In this document: positions 42,091 through 42,419 of the stretch, in pieces
How the letters are laid out: each line of letters begins with the position of its first letter
How positions within the stretch are numbered: position 1 is the first letter of the stretch
NCBI GenBank assembly: GCA_900543585.1
Contig: UQRP01000024.1
Coordinates: 1 to 42,419, forward strand
Source: an uncultured Prevotella sp.
GTDB lineage: Bacteria; Bacteroidota; Bacteroidia; Bacteroidales; Bacteroidaceae
Length of the DNA: 42,419 bases
Direction of reading: 5' to 3'
Position numbers and translations under genes: made by a program
The notes under the pieces: model-generated
Told to the model about the DNA's origin: nothing
Seen by the model: the letters and a program-made list of their open reading frames with translations, nothing else
Database searches by the model: none

Positions 42091-42098
42091 TAGTTTTG
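42091..42098 (+). promoter_or_regulatory. Bacteroidetes -7 box for the serine dehydratase gene
   Basis: TAGTTTTG (TAnnTTTG) followed by CC lies 53 bp before the ATG at 42152. It follows an eight-T run, which may also end the upstream transcript. Confidence 0.45.
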
Positions 42099-42151
42099 CC
42101 GATGAAAACACAAACTGCAAATACAACGCATTAAATCTGTTCTTCTTACTT

Positions 42152-42419
42152 ATGAAATCTCTCAGAGAATTATATCGTATCGGTAAAGGACCGTCTTCGA
42201 GCCATACCATGGGTCCTCAGAAGGCGGCCCAACTCTATCTTCGGACCCATCCCGTGGCCAAAGCCTTCCATGTCACTCTCTATGGCAGTCTTGCCGCTAC
42301 CGGCAAGGGACATATGACTGATGTCGCCATCAGGGAGGTCTTGGAGTCTGTTGCTCCTGTGGAGATAGCCTGGAAGGCAGATACGTTCCTGCCTTTCCAT
42401 CCCAATGGTGTGGGGTTCA
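42152..42419 (+). CDS. L-serine ammonia-lyase (dehydratase), N-terminal part
   Basis: The first 89 codons are present; the gene runs off the right edge. MKSLRELYRIGKGPSSSHTMGPQKAA holds the SSSHTMGP signature of the iron-sulphur L-serine dehydratase beta domain, and FHVTLYGSLAATGKGHMTDVAI is the next conserved stretch. The enzyme turns serine into pyruvate and ammonia. Whether the alpha domain is fused, as in the single-chain form, lies beyond the window. Confidence 0.88.
   Translation, partial: MKSLRELYRIGKGPSSSHTMGPQKAAQLYLRTHPVAKAFHVTLYGSLAATGKGHMTDVAIREVLESVAPVEIAWKADTFLPFHPNGVGF

Noticed and set aside
1..42419. tRNA or rRNA genes, insertion sequences, prophage
   Set aside because: I found no cloverleaf-like sequence, rRNA signature, transposase or phage gene on either strand; small RNAs could still be missed by eye.

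Overview
The window looks like chromosomal DNA of a Bacteroidales bacterium, most likely of the Prevotellaceae. The evidence is a SusC/SusD pair, a Bacteroidetes-type LptD, the families DUF3822 and DUF6621, LysS with a C-terminal extension, and start-proximal -7 boxes of the Bacteroidetes TAnnTTTG type instead of E. coli -10 boxes. Codons favour G/C in the third position. I see no rRNA, tRNA, phage, transposase or CRISPR array. This is mainly core genome with a few accessory or regulatory islands.

Layout. 1-0.9 kb: 5' end of a saccharopine dehydrogenase-like gene and a DUF6621 gene, both minus strand. 1.1-2.5 kb: Na+/H+ antiporter nhaD (+). 2.4-11.6 kb: a long minus-strand run: a TPR-like protein split by an in-frame TGA, queD, queE, a cardiolipin synthase, a pilin-like secreted protein, DUF3822, rsmD, a RecD-like helicase and comEC. 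11.7-15 kb: a large Tricorn-type S41 protease (+). 15.2-17 kb: a proline iminopeptidase-like hydrolase and a DMT exporter (-). 17.1-19 kb: an ABC-type ATPase plus a DUF4435 (TOPRIM-like) protein (+), a pair resembling the core of PARIS anti-phage systems. 19-19.5 kb: a small transcription unit with four operator-like dyads, a good promoter, two tandem hairpins, a 29-residue membrane peptide and a strong terminator. 19.5-24.5 kb: an orphan susCD pair (-). 24.6-28.6 kb: a NUDIX hydrolase, then a sigma-54 signalling module. 28.6-35.5 kb: mnmA, a secreted protein, a HAD phosphatase, pgi, gpsA and lysS (-). 35.8-42.4 kb: lptD, two PLP enzymes of sulphur amino-acid metabolism, a SprT-like protease and the start of an L-serine dehydratase (+).

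The most notable item is the module at 25.2-28.6 kb. It has an NtrC-type response regulator, a nearly consensus -24/-12 sigma-54 promoter, upstream TGTGGAA enhancer repeats, and a short secreted Thr/Asp-rich repeat peptide with its own terminator. Next to it is a hybrid sensor kinase whose whole catalytic core and first half of the receiver domain are missing in frame. The sequence thus suggests a signalling circuit whose output may be one small exported peptide.

A second theme is intergenic repeats. Runs of 7-bp units lie at or just beyond stop codons in four places. Two of them are followed by arrays of a 22-bp unit carrying alternating palindromes. The same unit occurs 26 kb apart, and in one array the last unit forms an intrinsic terminator.
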